Shown: in pieces, positions 28,101 through 36,260 of the stretch | How positions within the stretch are numbered: position 1 is the stretch's first letter | How the letters are laid out: each line of letters starts with the position of its first letter | NCBI GenBank assembly: GCA_000482145.1 | Contig: AUXH01000038.1 | Location: 1 to 60,158, forward strand | Origin: Strigomonas culicis | Lineage: Eukaryota; Euglenozoa; Kinetoplastea; Trypanosomatida; Trypanosomatidae | DNA length: 60,158 bases | Reading direction: 5' to 3' | The notes under the pieces: generated by a model | Database searches by the model: none | What the model was told of the DNA's origin: nothing | Seen by the model: only the letters and a program-made list of their open reading frames with translations | Program-made: the position numbers and the translations under genes

Positions 28101-31100
28101 GCTCACAGTCCTCCACATCCACCTGACTCATGTTGATGAGCAGCAACAGACTCGTGTAGAGCTGCAGGCGCACGAGCGGCACCGCCGTCGCCGCGTCCTG
28201 CATCGCGCGGAGCAGCGGCCGCAGCAGCACCTGGTTGCTGTTGTCCTCGTGGGCGTCATGTGCGGAAAGGACGGTCAAGGTGTCGGCGGGGGCGGCTGCC
28301 TCCAGCGACCCCGCGCCGTCGACGCGCGCGACGCCCCCCTGCAGCTTCAGCCGCAGCATGACACAGCTCAGCGCGCGCGCGAGGCTGTTCGTGATGCTGT
28401 GGCGCGCGGTCGTCGTGACAACGGCCGCCCCGCCCAGCCCGTGGAGCGTCGCCAGCGCGAGGCGGCGCAGCGCCTCCGCGGGCACCTGGGCGCCGTCCCC
28501 CGACTGCAGGCGCGCGGCCGCCGGCAGCTGCGACCACCACGCGCGGCCGTCCGCGGCGGACGACGAGGCGCTGTACAGCAGCGTGCACGCGGTGCGGAGC
28601 GCCTGCGACCACCCGTCAATGAAGGTGGCGGCCACCGCGTACATGAGAAAACACTCGTTGGCCTCCACGTACGGCCGCAGCAGCTGCTGGGCCTCTGCCG
28701 CCGTCAAGGGCGGTAGGCGCTGCTGCTGCCGCTGCTCCTGGTAGTTCGCGTACAGAAGGGTGATGTTGTACTGCACCACGTGGTCGTCCGCTTCCTGCAG
28801 AAAGAAGGTCGTCGCGCGGCTCGGCAGCGGGCAGGACGGCGCCGTCGGCAGGAGCTGCAGCACCTGCTGCAGCCACACCAGAAAGGTAGACGCGCCTTGT
28901 CCGCTGGGGCCTTCCAGTCGGCTCTCGTGCGCACCGCCGCTGACGTCGTACATGCCGCCAGCGACGGAGGCAATGCCATTCTCCGGCATGAGGTAGCCGC
29001 TCGAGAAATCCAACCGCTGCCGCTTCGCATCCGCGGGCGCCGGTGGGACGGACAGCATGAGGTTTGCCTTGCTCTTGCTGCTGCCGCCGTGGCCCGCCTT
29101 CTGGGACCGCTGGCTGCGCTCCTCCTCGATGCGTGCCGAGTGGCCGTAGCGGGCGCTGTTACTGCTGCTGTCCTGCGCCTGCAAGAGCGCCTTCGTCACC
29201 TCGACGGCCACACACGGCACGCCGACATAGCCTACCTCCATCTTCGCGCCCTCCTTCACGTACACGTCGGTGAGCTCCAGCGCGAGCAGCTTGAGAATGT
29301 AGCCGTACTTACTGAGCACCGGCATGTTGTGCGCGCAGCCGCTCGGCATGAAGCGCAGCAGCGACCAGATGAAGGACTGGCCGGTGCCCTGGGCGGTGCT
29401 GCCGCGCACCCCGTTCGCGAGCAGCGGGTTCGTGCGCATGAGGTACAGCAGCTTCACGTACTTGATGGCGAGCTGGGGGTAGTGCACCTCGAGGAAGCTG
29501 CTGCTGGCCCCGTCCACGACGATGTCCAGCGTCCGGTGCTCCACCTGCACAGCCGCCGGCGTCACCGCGGCGTCCTCCTCCCGCGGCCGGCGCCGGCCCT
29601 CCGCGCGGGCGGACCCCGTGTCGAGGCGGCCGCTGGCCAGCAGCTCGCAGACCCACGACGTGAGCGACGGCTGCGGCGTCGTCGCGTGCTGCGTCAGCAG
29701 GTCGAGCAGCAGCGAGCGCACCTCGACCGCGAGCGCGGCCGCCGGCGTCATGTGCTCCATGTCCAGCGCGGCGAGCTCCGGCGGCGGCGCGATGTAGGAG
29801 CCGCTGCCCCACGCCGTGTCCTCCCGCACGCGCAGCGTCGCGCCGATCTGGTGCACGAGCGGCTCCATCAGGCGCAGGTGCGTGTACCAGTACGCGGCGG
29901 CCGCGGCCATGGTCGAGCGCGGGAGCACCAGAAGTGTCTGCAGCGCCGCCTTCGCGAGCAGCGCGTCGTTGGCTGGGATGAAGGGCAGCAGCAGCTGCAC
30001 CAGCGACGCGCTCTGCACGGTGCGCGAGGCGAAGGTGTAGCGGTCGAGGTTCTGCTCCGTCGTCGCCAGGATCGCCACGCGCAGGAGCCAGAAGCACTGC
30101 CTCGTGGCGCTCCGCTGGAAGGGCGAGAGGCCGCTGATGCACGTCGCCGCGAGGCGCGTGACGGCCAGCGCCTCGCCCACCACGTCCGCGGAGCCGCGGT
30201 CGAGCGCCATGATGATGTCGAAGGAAAGGCGGCGCGCGCCACCGTCGTCGGTGAAGCGCACGAGCAGGGCCTGCCGCAGCGCCGCGGCGGCGAGCGCCAC
30301 CACCGTGTAGCGCTCGCTCTCCCGCAGAAAGAGCCGCTTCATGACGCCGACAAAGATGGTCTGCGCGACCGCGTGGACCGCCGAGCTGTACGCGTTGAAG
30401 CGCTGGATCTGCGGCCGGTCGTGGTGGAAGAGCGCAACCAGCAGGTGCAGCATGCCGACCGTAATGTAGTAGCGCCCGACCGTCGACTCGATCTGGCAGT
30501 GGCCGAAGATAGACCGCGTGACTACCTGCATGGGCGCGCCCGCCTTGCCAGACGTGACGCCAGGGAGCGGCGCGGCTGCCACGCGGCCCGCGTTCTGCTT
30601 GTCGCTCGCGCCGCCGAGGCCGCCGTAGAGTAGCGACGTGCCGCCCTGCTGCGGCTGCAGGAGCGCGTTCTCCTCCAGGAAGTCCCACACGAGCCGCGCC
30701 TCCGTCGCGTCCGACACGAGCGCCGCGATGAGGCTGAGCGTGCTGCCGAGCATGGACGGGCTCTGCTTGGGCGCAAAGATGAAGCTCAGCGCGAGCGGCA
30801 GCGAGAGGTGCTCCACAATGGTCGGCCGGATCGCGCGGTGCGTCAGCATCTGGCGCAGCAGCAGGAAGAGGCTCGCGATGTACTCGCGTCGGCATTTCTG
30901 CGCGTAGGCACGCGTGAACTGGCGCGGCAGCGCGGGGTCCTCCTCCCGCTCCTCCTCTGCGATGGCGATGAGGCCGCTGCCGCGTGGCAGCGCCCCCTGG
31001 CTGCTGCTGCCGCCACCCAGACCGGCGCCGGCCGCGCGCCGCTCCCACTCGCGCGGGTCGGTCGACTGGTCCACGAGGCTGGATAGGCCGGCACACTCCA

Positions 31101-33957
31101 GCGCTTGATGGATCAGGTGCTTCCAGGACAGGCTCTCGCACACATCCTGTGCCTCCTTCATGAGGGCGGCCACCCGCTCCACGTACTCGCCGTTGCGGGA
31201 GATCATGGAGAGCACGTTCAGAAAGCGCGACATGAGCTTGAGGGTGTAGTTCTCCCAGATGTTGCTGTCCGCGCTGCGGCGCACGGCCCCGGCGGAGGGC
31301 AGCGGCGCGAGCGGCACGGTCGCCGTGCGGCTGTAGCGCGACGTCGTGGCGGTGGCCGTGTAAATCTTCTGCCGCTGCGCGTCAAAGACGGCACGCAGGT
31401 GCAGGATGCAGTTCTGGAAGACGAAGTACGTGGCCGCGCAGTCACTGTTCAGGTCGGGGTTCAGCACCTCCGGCTGCAGGTGCTGCAGGCAGACCTCGAG
31501 CGCCTCCAGCAGGTGCGGGATCTCCGAAAAGAAGAGCTGATAGGTGACCGCCGGCGCTCCTTTCTGGAGCGGGCTCGCGCTTGTCAGGGTCGCCTCCTCC
31601 CCCGCGCGTCGCAGCCGGCTGAAGGTGCCAGGACCGGAGGTGCGGTCCACTCCTGTCGCACGGCTCGCGGCGCTGCCGCCGCCGAGCCCCACCTCACGGT
31701 CCGGCATATCGTCCAGAAGGTGGGCCTGCTCCACGTTCAGCTCGAAGGCCTTGAGCTCGACGCTGCCGAGGTGCTGCAGCACGAGCAGCACGTTGTCAAA
31801 CAGAAAGGACAGGATCTCATAGGGGGCGATGAAGACGTAGTTCTGCGGAATGACCACCGTGTAGCTGGCAGGGGCGAGCTGCACCATGCGCTTCATGGCG
31901 TTGCCACGGTTGAAGAAGAGGCTGGCCGTGCCACCGAAACTGTTGTGCGGCGCCACGCCGCCGCCGCGCAGCTCCCGCGTCATGTCCGTGTGGTCACCGA
32001 GCAGCGCGCGCAGCACGGCGTCGTAGCCCTGCTCCGTCTTATTCTGTTGGCGCAAGAAGCACCCCTTGACGAGTAGAAACATGTTGTAGTAGCTCTCTTC
32101 GATGCTCAGGTAGGTCTGCTTTGGGTGCAGCTGCCGCTGCTGCTGCTGCTGCGACGTCGTCCTCTCAAATACGAGATCGTCCTCCGTGTCGAGCGGCGCC
32201 GGTCGTCCGGTGATCCCGCTGCCGCTGCCAAAGAGCCCGGAGCGGATGCTCGTGGTCGCCGCCGCGGCGCGTGCCGCCGGCTTCGCGAGGCGCTTCTCGA
32301 GCCCCTTCAAAAAGTTGTCCAGCATATCCACCACGTCGGACTGCAGCAGCCGATTGATCTGCAGCGGCGCACTGTGGTTGTCCACGAGGCGCCGCAGCTT
32401 CTTCCAAACCGCCAAGGCGTTCATCGCGGAAAAGCTGAGAAACCACGTGAAGGAGGCCAAGTAGGCACTCCGCGGCTGTTCCACAAACTTGAAGAACTGC
32501 TTGTTAGAGTTAATGTAGAAGTTGTTGTTCCTTCCCGCGGTGGGCGGCGGGACGCTGTCGCTGTTATTCGCACTGCCCCCGGCAGGATGGCTGCTGATAG
32601 TAGCCCCGTGCAGGCTGCTGGGGAAGCACACCGCCGACGTCGCGAAGGGCGCCAGCTCGATGCGGCCGGCGTGCGTCTCGGCCTTAATAGTGTCAAACAG
32701 GTGCTCTAAAAAGGAAAGCACCTCCTTCACAAAGTCGATCTCCATCTGGAAGTGGCGCGTGAGCAGGTACAGGCACTGCACCGCAATCATGTAGGGGTTG
32801 TTGTTGTTGTTCGTCGACGCGACACCGTTGCTGCTCCCGCTGCCACTCGCGTCCTTCAGCGGCGTGGAGTAGAACTGCAGATTCTCCAGCACCGCGGCTG
32901 TGTTGCCGCTGCCGCCCATGCTGTCCGGCAGCGGCTGGATCGCGAAGTTGTTGCTGCGCTCCAGCGTCTCGAGCACCTGCTCGAGCGTCATGTAGCTCTT
33001 CGCGAGCAGCGCGCTGGCGCCCTCCTTGTCCACCTCCGCGTGCGTGATCTCCTTCTTGAGAAAGTGCAAGATGTGCTTCGCGCACGGCGCGGCGACGGAA
33101 GCCATCACGCTGTGCAGCCCAGCCACAAACTCCACCTCCTCACACGCATGTAGCCGCCGCGCCTCCTCCTCCTCACCGCCGGCGTCCGCGCGCGGCCGCT
33201 CCGTCCCGTTCGTCGTGTACGTCGTCGTGCCGTCCGTGCTGCCGACGACGAAGGCGTTGTAGTACCCGCTCTGGCAGTTCAGCAGCACGCGCAGCAGGTC
33301 CTGGCAGCGCGCGGTGTAGTGGCAGAACTGCAGCTGGTCGCTCCGGTCCTGCTCCTGCGGCGTCGCGAGACCGACGAGGAAGGCGGAGGCGGACGCGATG
33401 GTGGTGCTCGCCGGCGCGGCGCCGCCCGCCGCAGGGGCGGCGCCGAGGCCGCGGCCGGCGGCGCCAAAGCCACCGAAGCCGCCGCCCATGGCCGGCGCGG
33501 CTGGCGGCTGCGTGGGCGCCTGTGTGGGGCCGCTGGCCCCCGCACTGAGCTGCGCGCGCACCGCCTCGTTGAGCTCTGGAATCGGCGTGAACGGGGCCGC
33601 GATCTTCGCCTTGAAGGTGCCCACGAAGGAGTCGGGCAGCCGCCCACTCTCGAGGAGCTTCTCGAGGGAGCCGCTGAAACTCAGCTCCTTGTGTAGCAGC
33701 CGCGTGACGCTATTGAGGTTCTTGCTGATGACCGTCGCGGTGGCCGCCGGTGCACTTGGCGCCGCCGCCGTAGCCGGGGCCGCGGCGCTCGACGGCATGC
33801 CAAAGCCACCTAGCGTGGGGGCGGGTGCGGCGGACGCGGGCGCCGAAGGGTTGGCCGGCGGCGGCGCTGCGGGTGGTGCTGCTGCGGCGCCGGGCGACGG
33901 TGCTTGCTGCGGCTCCTGTGTTGGAGGTGGCGCTGCCGTCCCGAAACTGAACGCCAT
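25168..33957 (-). CDS. Giant helical-solenoid protein, candidate inner-ring nucleoporin, 2929 aa
   Basis: The N-terminal 200 residues are Pro/Ala/Gly-rich and carry FG-type motifs (FSFG at residues 3-6, GGFG near 50, GGFGGFG near 160), a composition typical of nucleoporins that contact transport factors. The remaining 2700 residues are an almost continuous series of Leu/Ala-rich amphipathic helices with polar, low-complexity loops (an Asn run near 383, a Gln run near 605, Ser/Gly/His loops elsewhere), the look of a very long alpha-solenoid. Such size and layout fit the Nup192/Nup205/Nup188 class, whose trypanosome counterparts are large inner-ring scaffolds. No signature sequence fixes the assignment, and other giant HEAT-like proteins are possible. 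The ATG is at 33955-33957 with an acceptor about 50 nt upstream. Long antisense ORFs over this gene are shadows of GC-biased codons. Confidence 0.55.
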   Translation of the reverse strand: MAFSFGTAAPPPTQEPQQAPSPGAAAAPPAAPPPANPSAPASAAPAPTLGGFGMPSSAAAPATAAAPSAPAATATVISKNLNSVTRLLHKELSFSGSLEKLLESGRLPDSFVGTFKAKIAAPFTPIPELNEAVRAQLSAGASGPTQAPTQPPAAPAMGGGFGGFGAAGRGLGAAPAAGGAAPASTTIASASAFLVGLATPQEQDRSDQLQFCHYTARCQDLLRVLLNCQSGYYNAFVVGSTDGTTTYTTNGTERPRADAGGEEEEARRLHACEEVEFVAGLHSVMASVAAPCAKHILHFLKKEITHAEVDKEGASALLAKSYMTLEQVLETLERSNNFAIQPLPDSMGGSGNTAAVLENLQFYSTPLKDASGSGSSNGVASTNNNNNPYMIAVQCLYLLTRHFQMEIDFVKEVLSFLEHLFDTIKAETHAGRIELAPFATSAVCFPSSLHGATISSHPAGGSANNSDSVPPPTAGRNNNFYINSNKQFFKFVEQPRSAYLASFTWFLSFSAMNALAVWKKLRRLVDNHSAPLQINRLLQSDVVDMLDNFLKGLEKRLAKPAARAAAATTSIRSGLFGSGSGITGRPAPLDTEDDLVFERTTSQQQQQRQLHPKQTYLSIEESYYNMFLLVKGCFLRQQNKTEQGYDAVLRALLGDHTDMTRELRGGGVAPHNSFGGTASLFFNRGNAMKRMVQLAPASYTVVIPQNYVFIAPYEILSFLFDNVLLVLQHLGSVELKAFELNVEQAHLLDDMPDREVGLGGGSAASRATGVDRTSGPGTFSRLRRAGEEATLTSASPLQKGAPAVTYQLFFSEIPHLLEALEVCLQHLQPEVLNPDLNSDCAATYFVFQNCILHLRAVFDAQRQKIYTATATTSRYSRTATVPLAPLPSAGAVRRSADSNIWENYTLKLMSRFLNVLSMISRNGEYVERVAALMKEAQDVCESLSWKHLIHQALECAGLSSLVDQSTDPREWERRAAGAGLGGGSSSQGALPRGSGLIAIAEEEREEDPALPRQFTRAYAQKCRREYIASLFLLLRQMLTHRAIRPTIVEHLSLPLALSFIFAPKQSPSMLGSTLSLIAALVSDATEARLVWDFLEENALLQPQQGGTSLLYGGLGGASDKQNAGRVAAAPLPGVTSGKAGAPMQVVTRSIFGHCQIESTVGRYYITVGMLHLLVALFHHDRPQIQRFNAYSSAVHAVAQTIFVGVMKRLFLRESERYTVVALAAAALRQALLVRFTDDGGARRLSFDIIMALDRGSADVVGEALAVTRLAATCISGLSPFQRSATRQCFWLLRVAILATTEQNLDRYTFASRTVQSASLVQLLLPFIPANDALLAKAALQTLLVLPRSTMAAAAAYWYTHLRLMEPLVHQIGATLRVREDTAWGSGSYIAPPPELAALDMEHMTPAAALAVEVRSLLLDLLTQHATTPQPSLTSWVCELLASGRLDTGSARAEGRRRPREEDAAVTPAAVQVEHRTLDIVVDGASSSFLEVHYPQLAIKYVKLLYLMRTNPLLANGVRGSTAQGTGQSFIWSLLRFMPSGCAHNMPVLSKYGYILKLLALELTDVYVKEGAKMEVGYVGVPCVAVEVTKALLQAQDSSSNSARYGHSARIEEERSQRSQKAGHGGSSKSKANLMLSVPPAPADAKRQRLDFSSGYLMPENGIASVAGGMYDVSGGAHESRLEGPSGQGASTFLVWLQQVLQLLPTAPSCPLPSRATTFFLQEADDHVVQYNITLLYANYQEQRQQQRLPPLTAAEAQQLLRPYVEANECFLMYAVAATFIDGWSQALRTACTLLYSASSSAADGRAWWSQLPAAARLQSGDGAQVPAEALRRLALATLHGLGGAAVVTTTARHSITNSLARALSCVMLRLKLQGGVARVDGAGSLEAAAPADTLTVLSAHDAHEDNSNQVLLRPLLRAMQDAATAVPLVRLQLYTSLLLLINMSQVDVEDCELCRAKEVLLKILATDIVRDLPNPTGAKPSSNGHTTLLQSTAHGGNRYYTSTEDGGSGTSTAAGHAHASSQNNANAVLHHKTTTSAVTKELTPDESHELRLRALQLLVRLVEVSPTMRAAFCESQETIYYAVGPGDGERASPALATALTTATAGGSRRRLGALPYQTLLSLLDCVDEQVKLYFLQENKDRVDVQGQPAVLRLVEAVFQLLSAICHHSAYAYVILSEPAILDRVINLYCWTYASEILAKSCVCGFQYPYSHLSGDAHLHSHHHGAEAPWSGSNVGPHALQPGDRGAANVEQQPDLSTRLGSNLYVLVRLLFSSLQWLNLLASRTLLVDPDVAAAALTTPSADMRAYVASVHQYLEGKLQTFARQRRQVIDFVLQLANGRPQSEQPFATSDTFALQLYAELTQFFELLSDSSYQMAEACRELVLELDLTSLLVAFSSSALQRTPPLPLAAGEPQPVGQWRPHGGHGALEADVRGGGYRGAGTDPMSNKQKDLIALTVKHLSHLLLRAEFGNHSASVPRAGGGGDSAYYHAQIRSDGQKIGHVVRVLENVNSSILQYITAPRSTEGATFADHKNVNDTLELVKHKTHHRGGAHRGSRRSQSREPETPAGEEKSAAASPKPAPQRSVVPYDEGQQARAGASGDAPAPAQYLPLHPLYLHRTLHYVYALNALVCLLHTIALPSFTDKTANSTSLTTWSSHEDMVRDAKRKANANYLAYLRALPLADFRRVLLRTKETLYALFEFDHGCALRGMCAARYVETHGLRSAPGAAAWDLQAHTTLVIGGSGGATAPPHGAPPSESTPTTPPTPHFSGGDHGALGGRLNGFSAGPANPTGRGSVPSTPQLGAESRRPPAAAAGGGGLARTAPTAGPPGSDRARYDTGADADGNRTIGSYMRQMEAPVVLQRPEPTGAVVTAPRQLASGSSSSSASPSLYHILFKEDLNTLDEMVRCAKIETANTLRTIKNLLDLISDN

Positions 33958-34008
33958 CTCGATACTGGTATGATGATAGAAATGCGCGTATGCGCCAAAT
34001 ATGTATTC

Positions 34009-34024
34009 CTAAAAAAAAATAATC
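34009..34024 (-). other. Predicted spliced-leader acceptor of the 2929-aa gene
   Basis: Run of nine T on the transcribed strand followed by AG at 34009-34010. A second, more pyrimidine-rich stretch with AG lies about 20-35 nt further upstream. Confidence 0.5.
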
Positions 34025-34310
34025 TATAACTTACACGAGACGAAATAGTAAGATAGGGAAGGGTGAAATAGTCAGAAAGAAGAATTAACCAAGACAACTT
34101 GCAATACGCAATATACGTGCTTTACATAGCGGATTGGTGCGTACTATATCCCATGGCGAGTGCCTTGTGGGTTCGTTTCTAATGCATACGTGTATAAAAA
34201 GAGAACAAGAGTAAGGAGTAATATAAAGATCAAAAATCTATAGATATGTGGAATCTAACTTGCAACTCAACACCTCGGACACTAACGTCCATATTGTTTC
34301 CGCCCCTATG

Positions 34311-34333
34311 TCTCTCTCTCTCTCTCTCTCTCT
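34311..34333. repeat. (TC)n microsatellite
   Basis: Eleven to twelve TC units about 30 bp after the stop codon of the 279-aa gene; purine-rich on the transcribed strand, so not an acceptor tract for this direction. Confidence 0.9.
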
Positions 34334-34364
34334 TTGTGGGGGGAGATATCAAACGCACCGGTGC

Positions 34365-35204
34365 CTACTGCTGCTGTTTTTTCTTCTTCTGAAGGAGTGT
34401 CTGCATGCGGGTGATATCCTTCTCGAGCTGCTTCACCCCCGCGGCACGCCGAGCTAGCTCTTGCTGCGCCGCCGCCGCGCCGTCGCGCATCGCCTGCAGC
34501 TCCTCCCGCGTCTGGTTCACGTTCTCCATCTGTCTTCGCTTCTTTTCCTCCAGCACCCGCATCCGTTCGAGGCAGCCCTGCTTTTCTTTTTGCACCTGCT
34601 GATGGTGAAGCTCCTCCTCGGTGATGCCGTCCTGCAAAAACTGGACAGTGTGGTTCACCTTGTCCAGTGCGGCCTGGCACGTGCGGTTCTCCTCCAGCGC
34701 GACGCGCACGTTCTCCTGCTGCTCCGCCAAACAGCCCCGCACGACGGTGGCCTGCACGTCCGCCTCGTACGCCTGTACACGCTGCAGCAGCGCCGCCTCC
34801 TGCCGCGCCGCCTCCGCGCGGGCCAGCGCCCGCTGCTGCTGTGCAAGGCTCAGCTCACTCTGACTGTAGTAGCGGTTCCGTTGCAGCAGCCTCGGCGCGG
34901 CGCTGCCGTCTGCGGTCGTGCGCTGGTCCGCGCTGTCATCGGCGCTGGTGGGGCAGTCTTCGATGCAAATGGAATGGGCGTAGTAGAACTGAAGCACCCC
35001 CCGCTCCACGTCTGCCAGCTCCGCATCTAATTGCCGGAGCGTATGCGTGAGCGTCCGCTGCTCTTCCAACAAGCTGCGATAAGTGACCTCAGCAGCGCAT
35101 GGTCGCTTCTGTGAGGGCCTCTCGGTCTCAGGTGCTATCGGAGGGGAAGAAGCTGAGGCAAGAGGGACCCGAGTGCGCTTGACGGCAGGCACAGCAGCGC
35201 GCAT
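34365..35204 (-). CDS. Coiled-coil protein, 279 aa
   Basis: The first 35 residues are basic and Pro/Ser-rich. From about residue 40 to the end the sequence is nearly all helical, with heptad-like spacing (RSLLEEQRTLTHTLRQLDAE; LSLAQQQRALARAEAARQEA; VKQLEKDITRMQTLLQ) broken by one acidic Asp/Ser loop around residues 87-105. It ends in Lys/Gln repeats (KKKKQQQ). This is a rod-like homo- or hetero-oligomer candidate; no family identified. The frame stays open to 35360, but that extension runs through a T run and AG acceptor, so MRAAVPAVKRTR is the start. It is by far the smallest gene between two giants. Function unknown. Confidence 0.82.
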   Translation of the reverse strand: MRAAVPAVKRTRVPLASASSPPIAPETERPSQKRPCAAEVTYRSLLEEQRTLTHTLRQLDAELADVERGVLQFYYAHSICIEDCPTSADDSADQRTTADGSAAPRLLQRNRYYSQSELSLAQQQRALARAEAARQEAALLQRVQAYEADVQATVVRGCLAEQQENVRVALEENRTCQAALDKVNHTVQFLQDGITEEELHHQQVQKEKQGCLERMRVLEEKKRRQMENVNQTREELQAMRDGAAAAQQELARRAAGVKQLEKDITRMQTLLQKKKKQQQ

Positions 35205-35212
35205 TTTATCGT

Positions 35213-35233
35213 CTTTTAAAAAAAAAAAAAAAC
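35213..35233 (-). other. Predicted spliced-leader acceptor of the 279-aa gene
   Basis: A run of about 14 T on the transcribed strand, then AAAAG with AG at 35213-35214, leaving a very short 5' UTR of about 8 nt. Confidence 0.5.
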
Positions 35234-35501
35234 AACCCTTTGTTTTTCTAATGGGAGCTGGAAAAAGAAACGAGAGTAATGAGATTAAAAAAAAAACAGT
35301 GATAACACGTGCATGTCGACATCGATCCATGTATCGATGTATATACTCGTTTACGTACACATACCAAACACAGAAAAAGAAAGAATAAATCTAAACACTT
35401 TAATACTGTATATTATATTATATACGAGGTTCTTAATTCATACGTGCTCGCTTACGCGCTGTAGTAATGAAGAGAAATAGTACGCTCTCATGAATGATGT
35501 T

Positions 35502-35528
<27 letters not shown>
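35502..35528. repeat. (TA)13 microsatellite
   Basis: Thirteen TA units in the 35205-36260 spacer. Confidence 0.9.
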
Positions 35529-35532
<4 letters not shown>

Positions 35533-35661
35533 AAGAAAAATAAAGCATATGTACTAACGAGACCATTGTTATTTTTACAACAGAAAACAAAGCAAAAGCA
35601 CAAATCACCGTACATCTTATTCTATCTTCCGTAATATTGCTTTGTTCTTTTTACTCTCAGA

Positions 35662-35683
35662 TTGAACAGATTTATCTGTTCAA
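35662..35683. repeat. 10-bp inverted repeat with 2-nt centre
   Basis: TTGAACAGAT and ATCTGTTCAA separated by TT. On RNA it would fold as a stem of about eight pairs with a six-nt loop. It lies about 580 nt after the stop of the 1936-aa gene. Confidence 0.6.
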
Positions 35684-36260
35684 AGCGACCAATTTACATA
35701 TAGGAAGCACTATTTTTTTATAACATTGTTTAATTTGTTTCCCTCTTGCGCTGGATTTACTCATTCCACCGTTTTCAACCGTTTTTTGGAAGTGATCTTC
35801 ACTCTGACGTTACTGTAGAAGCTAAAGTATGATAATGCGTGTACATTATCCATTCTTTACTGTCCATTCACTTTGTGAAAAAAAAAAAAACTAATAATCA
35901 AACAAAAAAAAACGAATAAACGTGAGAGTAATACATCAACAATGACAACACCAGTAAAAACGGTTCATTGTGGTTATAGCAAAAAAAAAACTATTGATTT
36001 GTACAAAGAAGAGGAAAGTGAATTAGTTTCCGTATAATAGTAAGTGAAGAATAAAGAGGTGTGAAAATATTAACAATAAATAAACGAAAAATCAAACAAT
36101 AACAACATCAAACAGCAAAAAATCAACCAAAAAAAAAAGAGTAATTCATTTTATGCACACAATCTAAAAAAGAAAAGAAAGCGGACCAAACAGATGAAAC
36201 GAGAGAAAAAAAAAAAGAAGAACTGCAAAATAAGTGTGTATACATACACATATACGTACA

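Larger units (their letters stand above)
33958..34364. other. Intergenic region, 407 bp
   Basis: 5' UTR of the 2929-aa gene and 3' UTR of the 279-aa gene. AT-rich, with a CT microsatellite on the right. No gene seen. Confidence 0.6.
35205..36260. other. Intergenic region, 1056 bp
   Basis: One of the two longest spacers. Mostly the 3' UTR of the 1936-aa gene. AT-rich with many A runs, a TA microsatellite and a 22-nt inverted repeat; no GC-rich segment that could be a protein or RNA gene. Confidence 0.6.

Noticed and set aside
25285..30633. Long plus-strand frames (715 and 617 codons) over the 2929-aa gene
   Set aside because: Antisense by-products of high GC third positions; repetitive Arg/Ala/Gly composition, no start context and no domain.
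35205..35360. Hydrophobic N-terminal extension of the 279-aa coiled-coil protein
   Set aside because: Again the acceptor region read as codons; the T run and AG lie between this extension and the chosen start.
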